A stretch of 64,000 nt of DNA from an uncultured Sulfitobacter sp. (lineage in GTDB: Bacteria; Pseudomonadota; Alphaproteobacteria; Rhodobacterales; Rhodobacteraceae), in the NCBI RefSeq assembly GCF_947502895.1, contig NZ_CANNBM010000002.1:991152-1055151 (forward strand), given 5' to 3'. Shown in pieces: positions 17,613 through 25,523 of the stretch. Under the pieces are notes generated by a model that saw nothing but the letters and a program-made list of their open reading frames with translations, did not search any database and was not told the origin of the DNA. Made by a program: the position numbers and the translations under genes. Position 1 is the stretch's first letter; each line of letters begins with the position of its first letter.

Positions 17613-18002
17613 TCAGCCCATGGGATAACTTCCGTCAGGGCCATGCACTTCGTTCCCCTCCAGCGCAGGCAAAAACACACAAATCAGATGCAGCGCATCA
17701 CCACCAGACGGCACACGCACTTCGTGTCGATCATGGGCGTCAGGCGCATAAAGCACCCCTGCGGAAATTGGGTGCACCTTGCCAGAGGCAAGCTCCACTA
17801 CCTCCCCCGCGCCACCGATACAGTAACACGCCTCGATGTGGTGTTTGTATTGCAGGCGCAGCACCGCCCCGGGCAATACCTGCGTTTCCGTCATGGAAAA
17901 CCCCATCCCGTCACTACGCACAAGCAGCCGCAAACTCGTCCAGCCCTCGCCACTGGCATCCCGCGCAGTGCCCTGCAATTCGGCCCTATCCGCAATAATC
18001 AT
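17613..18002 (-). CDS. ectC: Orphan L-ectoine synthase (EctC-like)
   Basis: EctC is a cupin enzyme that cyclises N-gamma-acetyl-diaminobutyrate to ectoine, a compatible solute. This 129-residue protein matches the family along its whole length: 'SDGMGFSMTET', 'YKHHIEACYCIGGAGEV', 'YAPDAHDRHE' and the end 'GNEVHGPDGSYP'. The family's iron ligands are present at the standard positions, Glu57, Tyr85 and His93; Trp21 and Arg25 are also kept. The start at 18002 follows a GGGAGGA site. No ectA, ectB, ectD or ask gene lies nearby, so it cannot make ectoine from aspartate semialdehyde on its own here. Orphan EctC proteins are known in other bacteria. Confidence 0.9.
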   Translation of the reverse strand: MIIADRAELQGTARDASGEGWTSLRLLVRSDGMGFSMTETQVLPGAVLRLQYKHHIEACYCIGGAGEVVELASGKVHPISAGVLYAPDAHDRHEVRVPSGGDALHLICVFLPALEGNEVHGPDGSYPMG

Positions 18003-18076
18003 CCTGATCCTCCCGTTACGTCACGCCCACATTGCCCCGCTTTGCACAGCCAGACAAACCCCCTAAACTGTCTGCT

Positions 18077-18685
18077 ATGATAAAACTCCATCACCTCAAC
18101 AGGTCCCGCTCGCTCCGCATTCTCTGGCTCTTGGAAGAAATCGGGGAGCCGTATGAATTCGTCCTGCACGAACGTGATGTGAAAACCAATCTCGCGCCGC
18201 CTGCCCTGCTGGCACTGCACCCGCTGGGCAAATCCCCCATGCTTGAGATGGACAGCGAGATTATCATTGAAAGTGCTGCCATCACCGAGATCCTGTGCGC
18301 CAAATACGCCCCGCAGATGATCCCGCCCGCAGGCACCCCCGCGCATATCCGCCACCTGGAAGCGATGCATTTTGCCGAAGGCTCCGCCATGACGCCGGTC
18401 CTGCTCAACCTCTATGTCAGCAAACTGGGCGAGGCAGGCGCGCCGCTGCACCCGCGCATCACCTCCGAGCTGGACAACCATTTCGCCTATATGGAAAGCA
18501 TCCTGCGCCCCTCGGGCCACTTCGTCATGGATGATCTAAGTGCTGCTGACATCATGCTCAGCTTTCCAGCGCAGATCGCCATGCGTCTGGAACGCCGTGC
18601 GCAATACCCAAAACTCGCCGCTTTCGTAGATATGGTCGAGGCCCGCCCCGCCTACAAGCGGGCGGTTGAAAAAGGCGGCGTTTAA
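18077..18685 (+). CDS. Glutathione S-transferase family protein
   Basis: A cytoplasmic, 202-residue GST-fold protein. The thioredoxin-like N-terminal domain begins 'MIKLHHLNRSRSLRILWLLE' and shows the glutathione-site pieces 'NPxxK-like' HPLGKSP and 'IIIESAAI' (the ES pair that contacts the gamma-glutamyl group). The helical C-terminal domain includes 'GHFVMDDLSAADIMLSFP', matching the conserved Asp-containing folding motif of GSTs. Ser10 or Ser12 near 'NRSRS' is the likely catalytic residue. It is divergent from ectC with only 74 bases between starts. The substrate cannot be told from the sequence. Confidence 0.9.
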   Translation: MIKLHHLNRSRSLRILWLLEEIGEPYEFVLHERDVKTNLAPPALLALHPLGKSPMLEMDSEIIIESAAITEILCAKYAPQMIPPAGTPAHIRHLEAMHFAEGSAMTPVLLNLYVSKLGEAGAPLHPRITSELDNHFAYMESILRPSGHFVMDDLSAADIMLSFPAQIAMRLERRAQYPKLAAFVDMVEARPAYKRAVEKGGV

Positions 18686-18749
18686 CGCGCTGTAAACTGT
18701 TGCGCCCGCGCGCCCTGTTCATCCCGCGCATTTTGCCCAAACGGCACAC

Positions 18750-18796
18750 GGGGGGTGTACAGGGAGTGTACGCAGTCTGCACGCCCCGCACCCCCC
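18750..18796. repeat. GGGGGGTG/CACCCCCC inverted repeat and GTGTAC direct repeats
   Basis: In the 214-base gap before the aldo/keto reductase gene, GGGGGGTG (18750-18757) and CACCCCCC (18789-18796) form a perfect 8-base inverted repeat with a 31-base interval. Inside are two GTGTAC copies (18755-18760, 18766-18771). There is no T-run, so it is a weak terminator candidate; an operator is possible. Confidence 0.4.
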
Positions 18797-18899
18797 TAAT
18801 TTCCCAACAAACTAGGGCTTTAACGCCTGAGTCGCACAGATGTCTCCGTGCGCCCCCTTTCCCGTTGCGCGCGCGGTGCCTCCGTGCCAGAAATTCGGC

Positions 18900-19835
18900 A
18901 TGACACATCCCCTTTCCAGCCTTGATGGCACCCCCGCCAGCCGCCTTGTCTTTGGTACCATGCAATTCGGCGGCGGCGCTGATCCGGACGCCTCGCGCGC
19001 CATGTTCGACGCCGCGTTGGCAGCAGGCATCACCCATTTCGATACCGCCCATGTCTATACGGGTGGCGCGTCCGAGACACTGCTGGGCCAGATGATCAAA
19101 CCCTACCGCGAGCGGCTCGTCATCGCCACCAAAGCGGCCTACGAAGGCGGTGCGTCAGCCCACAATATCACCACCTCTGCCGAGACATCGCGCCAACGCA
19201 TCGGGACCGATGTGCTTGACGTACTCTACCTGCACCGCTTTGACCCCGACACCGATATGCATGAGAGTTTCGAGGCCCTTGCAGCCCTGAAAACAAAGGG
19301 AATTATCCGCGCTGTCGGCATCTCGAACTTCGCCGCATGGCAGGCTGTCAAGGCCGCTGGGATTGCTGCAAAGTTCGATTTGACCCTTGATCTGATCCAG
19401 CCAATGTACAGCGTGGTCAAACGTCAGGCCGAGGTTGAGATCCTGCCCATGGCCGCTGACCTCGGTATGCTCTGCGCGCCCTATTCGCCCCTTGGTGGCG
19501 GGTTGCTCACAGGGAAGTACGCCAGCGGCGGCACAGGCCGTCTGACCGAGGACAGCCGCTATGCAGCGCGCTATAATTTCGACTATATGCACAGCGCGGC
19601 CGCGACCCTGTCAGACATCGCTGCGCGTGAAGGGGTACATCCCGCCACACTCGCTGTGGCATGGGCCGCCGCACACCCCACGGCGCCTACCCCCATTATC
19701 TCTGGCCGCTCGGCCAGCCAGCTAGAGCCATCACTGGCCGCAATGGAATATGAAATGAAATCAGACCTGTACACCGAGATGGCCGCACTTGTCCCGCCCC
19801 CTCCACCCGCCACAGACAGGGCAGAAGAACAATGA
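18900..19835 (+). CDS. Aldo/keto reductase
   Basis: NAD(P)H-dependent carbonyl reductase of the TIM-barrel family, 311 residues from the ATG at 18900. The catalytic tetrad pieces are visible: 'HFDTAHVYTGGASE' (Asp and Tyr), 'VIATKAAYEG' (Lys) and 'DVLYLHRFDPDT' (His). The cofactor end shows 'SPLGGGLLTGKY' and a late 'TPIISGRSASQLEPSL'. The substrate is unknown. It is the first of four genes joined by 4-base overlaps (with FAD oxidoreductase, DUF938 protein and GH25 lipoprotein), implying one transcript. Confidence 0.92.
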   Translation: MTHPLSSLDGTPASRLVFGTMQFGGGADPDASRAMFDAALAAGITHFDTAHVYTGGASETLLGQMIKPYRERLVIATKAAYEGGASAHNITTSAETSRQRIGTDVLDVLYLHRFDPDTDMHESFEALAALKTKGIIRAVGISNFAAWQAVKAAGIAAKFDLTLDLIQPMYSVVKRQAEVEILPMAADLGMLCAPYSPLGGGLLTGKYASGGTGRLTEDSRYAARYNFDYMHSAAATLSDIAAREGVHPATLAVAWAAAHPTAPTPIISGRSASQLEPSLAAMEYEMKSDLYTEMAALVPPPPPATDRAEEQ

Positions 19836-20902
19836 GCGACATCATCGTCATCGGCGGCGGCATCGCGGGTCTGTCCGCCGCGGCACGCCTTTCTGCAGAC
19901 GCCCGCGTGACCGTGCTGGAGATGGAGAGCGCCACGGGCTATCACGCCTCCGGCCGCTCAGCCGCGCTGATCGAGGAAAACTACGGTGCGCCCTCGGTAC
20001 AGGCCCTCAACAAAGCGAGCATGGGACATTTCGAGGACGGTAAATACCTGACCCAGCGCGGCCTGCTGATAGTAGCCCAAGCCGATGATACAGAAGCATT
20101 TAATCACGATCTGGATCATATGGGTGTTCATGCAATATCGCCGTCCGAAGCATTGGACATGGTCCCTATCCTCGACCCCGCCAAGGTCGCCCACGCAGGC
20201 TATCACGCCGAAGCGTTTGACATCGACACCGACCGTCTGATGCAGGACTTTATCCGCACCATCCGTGCAGGCGGCGGGCAGGTCATCACCGATGCCACCG
20301 TGACCGAGATACGCCAAGACAGCCACGGCTGGCACATCCGCGCAGGCGGCGAATACAGCGCACCCACCCTCGTCAACGCGGCAGGCGCATGGGCTGATCT
20401 GGTGGCGGGTATCGCGGGTGTCACACCGCTGGGGATCATTCCCCATCGCCGCTCCATGGCGCGGCTCGCCGCACCGGGCGGGCATGACACAACGCGCTGG
20501 CCGATGTTCTTTGGCACAGGCGAAAGCTGGTATGCCAAACCTGACGCAGGCGCGCTGCTTGTCTCTCCCGCGGAGGAGGTTGCGACCCACCCGCACGACG
20601 CATATGCCGACGACATGACACTGGCCGAAGGTCTTGATCGCTATGAACAAATGGTGATGCATCCCGTTACCAAACCCGTCGCCACATGGGCAGGACTGCG
20701 CAGCTTTGCCCCCGACCGCACGCTTGTGCTGGGCCGTGACCCCGACGTACCCGAGTTCGTCTGGTGCGCGGGTCAGGGCGGCTATGGCTTCCAGACTTCG
20801 CCCGCCGCCTCCACCTTTTTGGCTGATCTGGTCATGGGCCGTGCGCCTGCGCTCGATGCTACTACGGTCGCAGCATTACGCCCCGACAGGCTGCGCCTGT
20901 GA
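19832..20902 (+). CDS. FAD-dependent oxidoreductase of the DAO family
   Basis: A 356-residue flavoprotein of the D-amino-acid oxidase/glycine oxidase fold. The N-terminal dinucleotide site is 'IIVIGGGIAGLSAAARL' (4-20) followed by 'VTVLEMESATGYHASGRSAA', and the C-terminal FAD-contact region is 'FVWCAGQGGYGFQTSPA'. It likely oxidises an amine or amino acid. It overlaps both neighbours by 4 bases, so it is co-translated with the aldo/keto reductase and the DUF938 gene. The true substrate is not evident; the mix of partners gives no clear pathway. Confidence 0.9.
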   Translation: MSDIIVIGGGIAGLSAAARLSADARVTVLEMESATGYHASGRSAALIEENYGAPSVQALNKASMGHFEDGKYLTQRGLLIVAQADDTEAFNHDLDHMGVHAISPSEALDMVPILDPAKVAHAGYHAEAFDIDTDRLMQDFIRTIRAGGGQVITDATVTEIRQDSHGWHIRAGGEYSAPTLVNAAGAWADLVAGIAGVTPLGIIPHRRSMARLAAPGGHDTTRWPMFFGTGESWYAKPDAGALLVSPAEEVATHPHDAYADDMTLAEGLDRYEQMVMHPVTKPVATWAGLRSFAPDRTLVLGRDPDVPEFVWCAGQGGYGFQTSPAASTFLADLVMGRAPALDATTVAALRPDRLRL

Positions 20903-21552
20903 CGTCGCTTCCGCCCAGCGCCAGCGTGGCGACACAGACGACAGGTGGCAAGCTTTGCGCGCCTTCTGCGCTGCGCAATGCACCTGTCATCACTGCCCTC
21001 CTGCGCGACGTCGCTCCCCCCGCTGGCCGCGCGCTCGAGATTGCCTCGGGCACAGGCCAGCACATCACCGCACTTGCCGCGGCCATTCCACAAATTTCTT
21101 GGCACCCCAGCGAAATCGCAGCCGACCGTATCGCCAGCATAGACGCATACGCAGCCGAGGCCGCGCTCGACAATCTGCATCCCGCGCAAGTGCTGGACGC
21201 AAGCCAGTCGGGCTGGTCAACCGAACATCGACCTTACGACATGATTTATATGGGAAATCTGCTGCATCTGATCTCGCAAGTTGCCGCATCCACCCTCCTG
21301 TCAGAGGCCGCAAAGGCGCTGACACCAACAGGCACATTCGTCGTCTACGGCCCCTTTATGCGATCAGGTCAGCTGACCTCTGAAGGGGATGCAAAATTCC
21401 ATGCAGAGCTTCATGCCGCGGACCCAACAATCGGCTACAAGGACGATCAATGGGTCAAACAGATGCTGACGCACGCCGGACTTGCGGCTATCGTCATACA
21501 AGACATGCCTGCCAACAACCTCGCCTTCATTGCCCAACGGGAGCTTTCATGA
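20899..21552 (+). CDS. DUF938 family SAM-dependent methyltransferase-like protein
   Basis: A 217-residue protein with a class I methyltransferase fold: 'LEIASGTGQHITALAAAIP' is the SAM-binding motif I, 'WHPSEIAADRIASI' the second strand region, and 'YDMIYMGNLLHLIS' motif IV. The lead-in 'KLCAPSALRNAPVI' is typical of DUF938. Its function is unknown; family members are annotated as methyltransferases by fold only. Translation starts at a GTG at 20899, overlapping the stop of the preceding gene by 4 bases; no other in-frame start fits the family N-terminus better. Confidence 0.88.
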   Translation: MTSLPPSASVATQTTGGKLCAPSALRNAPVITALLRDVAPPAGRALEIASGTGQHITALAAAIPQISWHPSEIAADRIASIDAYAAEAALDNLHPAQVLDASQSGWSTEHRPYDMIYMGNLLHLISQVAASTLLSEAAKALTPTGTFVVYGPFMRSGQLTSEGDAKFHAELHAADPTIGYKDDQWVKQMLTHAGLAAIVIQDMPANNLAFIAQRELS

Positions 21553-22343
21553 CCCTGCGCACCACATTCGCCCTGATGCTGATTGCCGTCCTTACTGCCT
21601 GTGGCGGCGGTGGAACAAGCGATGTCGCTGCCCCGCTGGGCACCCCGATCGCACCCAACTTTCGCGATGCGGACCCCGTTGATTTCAAAGGGCAAAAGCC
21701 AGCGCGCTTTCCCGTCCACGGCATTGATGCGGCACGGTTCCAGAAAAGTATCAACTGGTCCCAAGCGCGCCGCAACGGTGTGAACTTTACCTTTCTCAAA
21801 GCCACAGAAGGCGGCGATTTGCTGGACCCTGCTTTCAAGGATCACTGGCGCAGCGCAGGTCGTGCCGGCGTAGCACGGGGCGCGTATCATTTCTATTATT
21901 TCTGCACCACACCCGAAGTTCAGGCGCGTTGGTTCATCCGCAACGTCCCCAAATCAAAGGGCATGCTGCCCCCTGTGCTGGACATGGAGTGGAACCCGTT
22001 TTCACCCACCTGCGCCCATCGCAGGCCCGAGGCGTCCGTTGTACAAGACGAGATGCGCCGCTGGTTGCGGATCGTTGAGGCGCATTACGGTCAGCGCCCG
22101 ATCATCTATACCACACCAAGGTTTTACAAAGAAAATAAGCTAAGCAATTTCAATGGCTACGAATACTGGCTACGCACCACGGCGAAAACCCCGCGTGAGG
22201 CTTATCCGCGTCAAAGCTGGCGCTTTTGGCAGTATTCTGCAACGGGTCTGATCGACGGTATCGCGGGTGAGGTCGATCTCAACGCGTTCAACGGCAGCCG
22301 TGCGGAATGGAACGCTTGGTTGGCTGCCCGCACGCATCCCTAG
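21549..22343 (+). CDS. GH25 family lysozyme-like lipoprotein
   Basis: A 264-residue predicted lipoprotein that probably cuts peptidoglycan. A signal peptide ends in the lipobox 'VLTAC' (Cys18). The GH25 catalytic domain spans about residues 55-258: 'VHGIDAARFQKSINWSQA' gives the first Asp, 'PPVLDMEWNP' the Asp/Glu pair, and 'RFWQYSATGLIDGIAGEVDL' plus 'NAFNG' the closing strands seen in GH25 enzymes. The ATG at 21549 overlaps the DUF938 stop by 4 bases. It ends 3 bases before the convergent gene. Confidence 0.9.
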   Translation: MTLRTTFALMLIAVLTACGGGGTSDVAAPLGTPIAPNFRDADPVDFKGQKPARFPVHGIDAARFQKSINWSQARRNGVNFTFLKATEGGDLLDPAFKDHWRSAGRAGVARGAYHFYYFCTTPEVQARWFIRNVPKSKGMLPPVLDMEWNPFSPTCAHRRPEASVVQDEMRRWLRIVEAHYGQRPIIYTTPRFYKENKLSNFNGYEYWLRTTAKTPREAYPRQSWRFWQYSATGLIDGIAGEVDLNAFNGSRAEWNAWLAARTHP

Positions 22344-22346
22344 TCT

Positions 22347-22841
22347 TCAGGAAATGCGGCCTAACCCCATCGGCAGTATCCAGACTGGCAGACGCGCCGC
22401 TTTGATCTGACACGACGGAACCTGTGCGCGCAGCGATAGCATTTCGTGCCGCGCACGACGGGCAACGCAGGTCAGATCATCTTCAAAATCAGGCAGGTGG
22501 AACACCACCACCTTGCGCGTCGCCCCAAAACGCATCTGCGTCAACGTAATCTGTGCCGCTGCCTGATAGTGGCATGCGTCCCAACAAAGCTCTGCAATAT
22601 CAGGAAGGTGGCGCAGGTTTTCCCAACGGCGCAACAATACAATCGTGACCGTTGGGTCATTCGATTGCACCGTTCCCAAAGCCACTCGCAATTCTTCAGC
22701 TTGGTCGCCAATGATCGCCACGCTTGTTGCGCGCGACGGCGACAGTGCCACGCCAATCGCGAACACCACCGCAGCGCAAACCGCTGCGATGGCAACCCAT
22801 CGCTTAGCCGTCCACGCGGATGGTTGTGTTTTTCGGGTCAT
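22347..22841 (-). CDS. Membrane-anchored protein of unknown function
   Basis: A 164-residue protein with one N-terminal membrane segment (about residues 14-35, 'WVAIAAVCAAVVFAIGVAL') and a soluble domain outside it; I do not recognise the domain. It contains four Cys residues ('CWDACHY', 'DLTCVARRAR', 'VPSCQIKAA') and a run of basic residues. The ATG at 22841 is chosen because a GAGGA site lies 8 bases upstream; a TTG at 22859 would extend it. The 5' end overlaps the 3' end of the dehydrogenase gene upstream by 38 bases on the same strand, so the two are likely co-transcribed. Confidence 0.68.
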   Translation of the reverse strand: MTRKTQPSAWTAKRWVAIAAVCAAVVFAIGVALSPSRATSVAIIGDQAEELRVALGTVQSNDPTVTIVLLRRWENLRHLPDIAELCWDACHYQAAAQITLTQMRFGATRKVVVFHLPDFEDDLTCVARRARHEMLSLRAQVPSCQIKAARLPVWILPMGLGRIS

Positions 22842-25296
22842 AGGGGCTGTCCTCGACAATCTCGGCGTCCCACAGCTGGTCGAACATCTTGACCTTCAGC
22901 TTGGTCCCGACCACCGCAGTCTCGGGAGAGACATAGCCCATGCCGATAGACTTCCCAAATGCGACAGAATACCCCCCCGAGGTCAGACGCCCCACGCGGG
23001 TATCGCCATGATAGAGAACCTCACGGCCCCACGGATCAGCATCATCAGGCCCGTCAATAAGGACCGTCACACATTTCGCTTTGATCCCATGATCCGCCAT
23101 TGCCTGCTTGCCGTGGAAGTCCTTGTTCATATCGACAAAGCGTGGCAAATCGGCCTCCAGAGGGGTCGCATCGCGGCCCAACTCCGTGCCGAAGGCGCGG
23201 TATGACTTCTCCTGACGTAGCCAGTTTTGCGCGCGGGCGCCGACCAGCTTCATGCCATGCTTTTCGCCTGCTTTTTCCAGCAGATCAAACAGGTGGTTCT
23301 GCATCTCGATCGGATGGTGCAATTCCCACCCCAGCTCACCTGTATAGGCGACGCGGATCGCGCGTACAGGCACCATACCCAGCTCGATGTTGCGCATGGT
23401 CAGCCACGGGAACCGCTTGTTGCTCAGCACTGTGTCGGGATTGGCATCCTTGACGATCTCGTTCAGCACATCGCGGGATTTGGGACCAGCAATGGCAAAA
23501 ACACCCCATTGGGTCGTGACATCATGACACTCGATATAACCGAATTCGGGTGCTTTATCCTCGATTGCCTTGCGCAGATAATCACTATCGTAAGCTGTCC
23601 AGGCACCTGCACTCACTAGGTAATATTCATCCTGCGCGATGCGCACGATGGTATATTCGGTCCGCGTGGTGCCTGCCCCCGTCAGCGCATAGGTCAGGTT
23701 GATGCGGCCAACCGATGGCAGCTTGTTGCAGGTAAACCAATCAAGAAAAGCCGTGGCACCCGGTCCTTTGACGACATGCTTGGTAAAGGCTGTTGCGTCG
23801 ATCAGGCCGACACCTTCGCGCACGGCTTTCGCCTCCTCTACCGCGTACTGCCACCAGCCACCGCGACGGAAAGAGCGGCTGCCCGCATCGTCAAACCCCA
23901 TCGGCGCGTAATAGTTCGGACGCTCCCATCCGTTTACCCAACCAAACTGTGCGCCGCGTGCCGCCTGACGGTCATAGGCGGGGGATGTGCGCAAGGGCCG
24001 TGCCGCAGGGCGCTCCTCATCAGGGTGGTGAAGGATATAGACGTGGCTATAGGCTTCCTCGTTCTTGCGCGCGGCAAATTCGGTTGTCATCCAGTCGCCA
24101 TAGCGTTTGGGATCAAGGCTTGCCATGTCGATCTCGGCTTCACCGTTGACCATCATTTGCGCAAGGTAATAACCGGTGCCGCCCGCCGCTGTGATCCCGA
24201 AAGAGAAACCTTCAGCAAGCCACATGTTGCGCAGACCGGGTGCAGGGCCAACCAGCGGGTTGCCATCAGGTGTGTAGCAAATCGGTCCGTTGAAATCATC
24301 CTTGAGCCCTGAGTCGGCACAAGACGGCACACGCTCGGTCATCGCCATATACTGTTCAGCAATGCGGTCCAGATCCAGCGGGAACAGGTCAGCGCGGAAG
24401 CTGTCTGGCACGCCATGCTCGAACCGCGCGGGCGCACCTTGTTCGTAGATACCCAAAATCCAGCCGCCCCGCTCTTCGCGCGCATAGGACTCATTGTCCG
24501 CATCGCGAATGACAGGATGCTCCGCATTGCCTTGCGCGCGCCATTTCACCAGCTCGGGGTCTTGATCCATCACGATAAACGTATGCTCGACAGGGATTGC
24601 TGGCATCTTGATGCCCAGCATCTGCGCCGTGCGCTGCGCGTGGTTGCCAGAGGCGGTCACGACATGTTCGGCCGTGATCACAACCTGCTCGTCAGACGGG
24701 ACCAGATTGCCTCCTTTTTCGACCATCTTGGTCACGGTGACATCCCACGCTTCACCATTCCAATGGAAGGCATCTGCCTGCCATTTCCGTTCAATCACAA
24801 CACCGCGCTGGCGCGCCCCTTTTGCCATGGCCATGGTCACGTCAGCAGGGTTAATATAGCCATCGGTCTGGTGGTAAATCGCACCTTTCAGATCATCCGT
24901 ACGGATCAGCGGCCACTTCGCCTTGATCTCATCCGGTGTCATCCACTCATAAGGCACACCACAGGTCTCTGCAGTGGAGGCATAGAGCATGTACTCCTCC
25001 ATCCGCTCTTGCGTTTGGGCCATACGCAGGTTGCCCACCACGGCGAACCCCGCATTCAGACCCGTTTCTTCCTCCAGCGTTTTGTAGAATTTGATGGAGT
25101 AGTCGTGGATGTGGGTCGTCGCGTAAGACATGTTGAAATAGGGCAGCAGACCCGCCGCATGCCATGTTGAGCCTGACGTAAGTTCATCACGCTCCAGCAG
25201 CACAACGTCATCCCATCCGGCAGCCGCCAAGTGATATGCAATAGACGTGCCTACGGCACCGCCACCCACAACCAATGCTTTGACTTGAGTTTTCAT
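22804..25296 (-). CDS. Dimethylglycine/sarcosine dehydrogenase-like FAD-GcvT fusion protein
   Basis: An 830-residue fusion of an N-terminal FAD-dependent DAO domain ('ALVVGGGAVGTSIAYHLAAA', 'DELTSGSTWHAAGLLP' with the flavin-linking His region) and a C-terminal folate-binding GcvT-like domain ('GYIECHDVTTQWGVFAIAGP', 'AYTGELGWELHHP', 'RLTSGGYSVAFGKSIGMGYV'). This layout is that of dimethylglycine and sarcosine dehydrogenases, which demethylate glycine-betaine breakdown products and pass the methyl to tetrahydrofolate. The exact substrate cannot be told from sequence. The ATG at 25296 has an AAGGGA site 8 bases upstream. It stands alone; betaine genes are not adjacent. Confidence 0.9.
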   Translation of the reverse strand: MKTQVKALVVGGGAVGTSIAYHLAAAGWDDVVLLERDELTSGSTWHAAGLLPYFNMSYATTHIHDYSIKFYKTLEEETGLNAGFAVVGNLRMAQTQERMEEYMLYASTAETCGVPYEWMTPDEIKAKWPLIRTDDLKGAIYHQTDGYINPADVTMAMAKGARQRGVVIERKWQADAFHWNGEAWDVTVTKMVEKGGNLVPSDEQVVITAEHVVTASGNHAQRTAQMLGIKMPAIPVEHTFIVMDQDPELVKWRAQGNAEHPVIRDADNESYAREERGGWILGIYEQGAPARFEHGVPDSFRADLFPLDLDRIAEQYMAMTERVPSCADSGLKDDFNGPICYTPDGNPLVGPAPGLRNMWLAEGFSFGITAAGGTGYYLAQMMVNGEAEIDMASLDPKRYGDWMTTEFAARKNEEAYSHVYILHHPDEERPAARPLRTSPAYDRQAARGAQFGWVNGWERPNYYAPMGFDDAGSRSFRRGGWWQYAVEEAKAVREGVGLIDATAFTKHVVKGPGATAFLDWFTCNKLPSVGRINLTYALTGAGTTRTEYTIVRIAQDEYYLVSAGAWTAYDSDYLRKAIEDKAPEFGYIECHDVTTQWGVFAIAGPKSRDVLNEIVKDANPDTVLSNKRFPWLTMRNIELGMVPVRAIRVAYTGELGWELHHPIEMQNHLFDLLEKAGEKHGMKLVGARAQNWLRQEKSYRAFGTELGRDATPLEADLPRFVDMNKDFHGKQAMADHGIKAKCVTVLIDGPDDADPWGREVLYHGDTRVGRLTSGGYSVAFGKSIGMGYVSPETAVVGTKLKVKMFDQLWDAEIVEDSPYDPKNTTIRVDG

Positions 25297-25445
25297 GTGC
25301 CGATTCCCTTCTGCGCGCATTCACTGCTGTTTTAGCGGCCAAGCCCGAAAACCAACGCCAAAGCGCGACTGGAAAAAGAGAAAAACCGACCTGCGCCCCC
25401 AGATGAAATGAACTCGGGGCTGCAAGACGCCGCTTCTATCTTTCC

Positions 25446-25503
25446 TGGCCCCAACCCTTCGGGAGAAGCCGCGCCCAAGGCGGACGGTCAGGGCAGAGCC
25501 ACC
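25446..25503. repeat. Intergenic segment partly similar to the xdhA repeat
   Basis: GC-rich stretch in the 227-base gap between two minus-strand genes, beginning TGGCCCCAACCCTTCGGGAG and ending GGGCAGAGCC. It shares several blocks, in the same order, with 7431-7491 inside xdhA. The match is partial and was found by eye. Confidence 0.35.
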
Positions 25504-25523
25504 AACGCCACAAACCCAATGCG

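Noticed and set aside
25297..25523. A glycine or other riboswitch before the dimethylglycine dehydrogenase-like gene
   Set aside because: The gap on that side is short, and no conserved riboswitch core or tandem aptamer pattern could be recognised.
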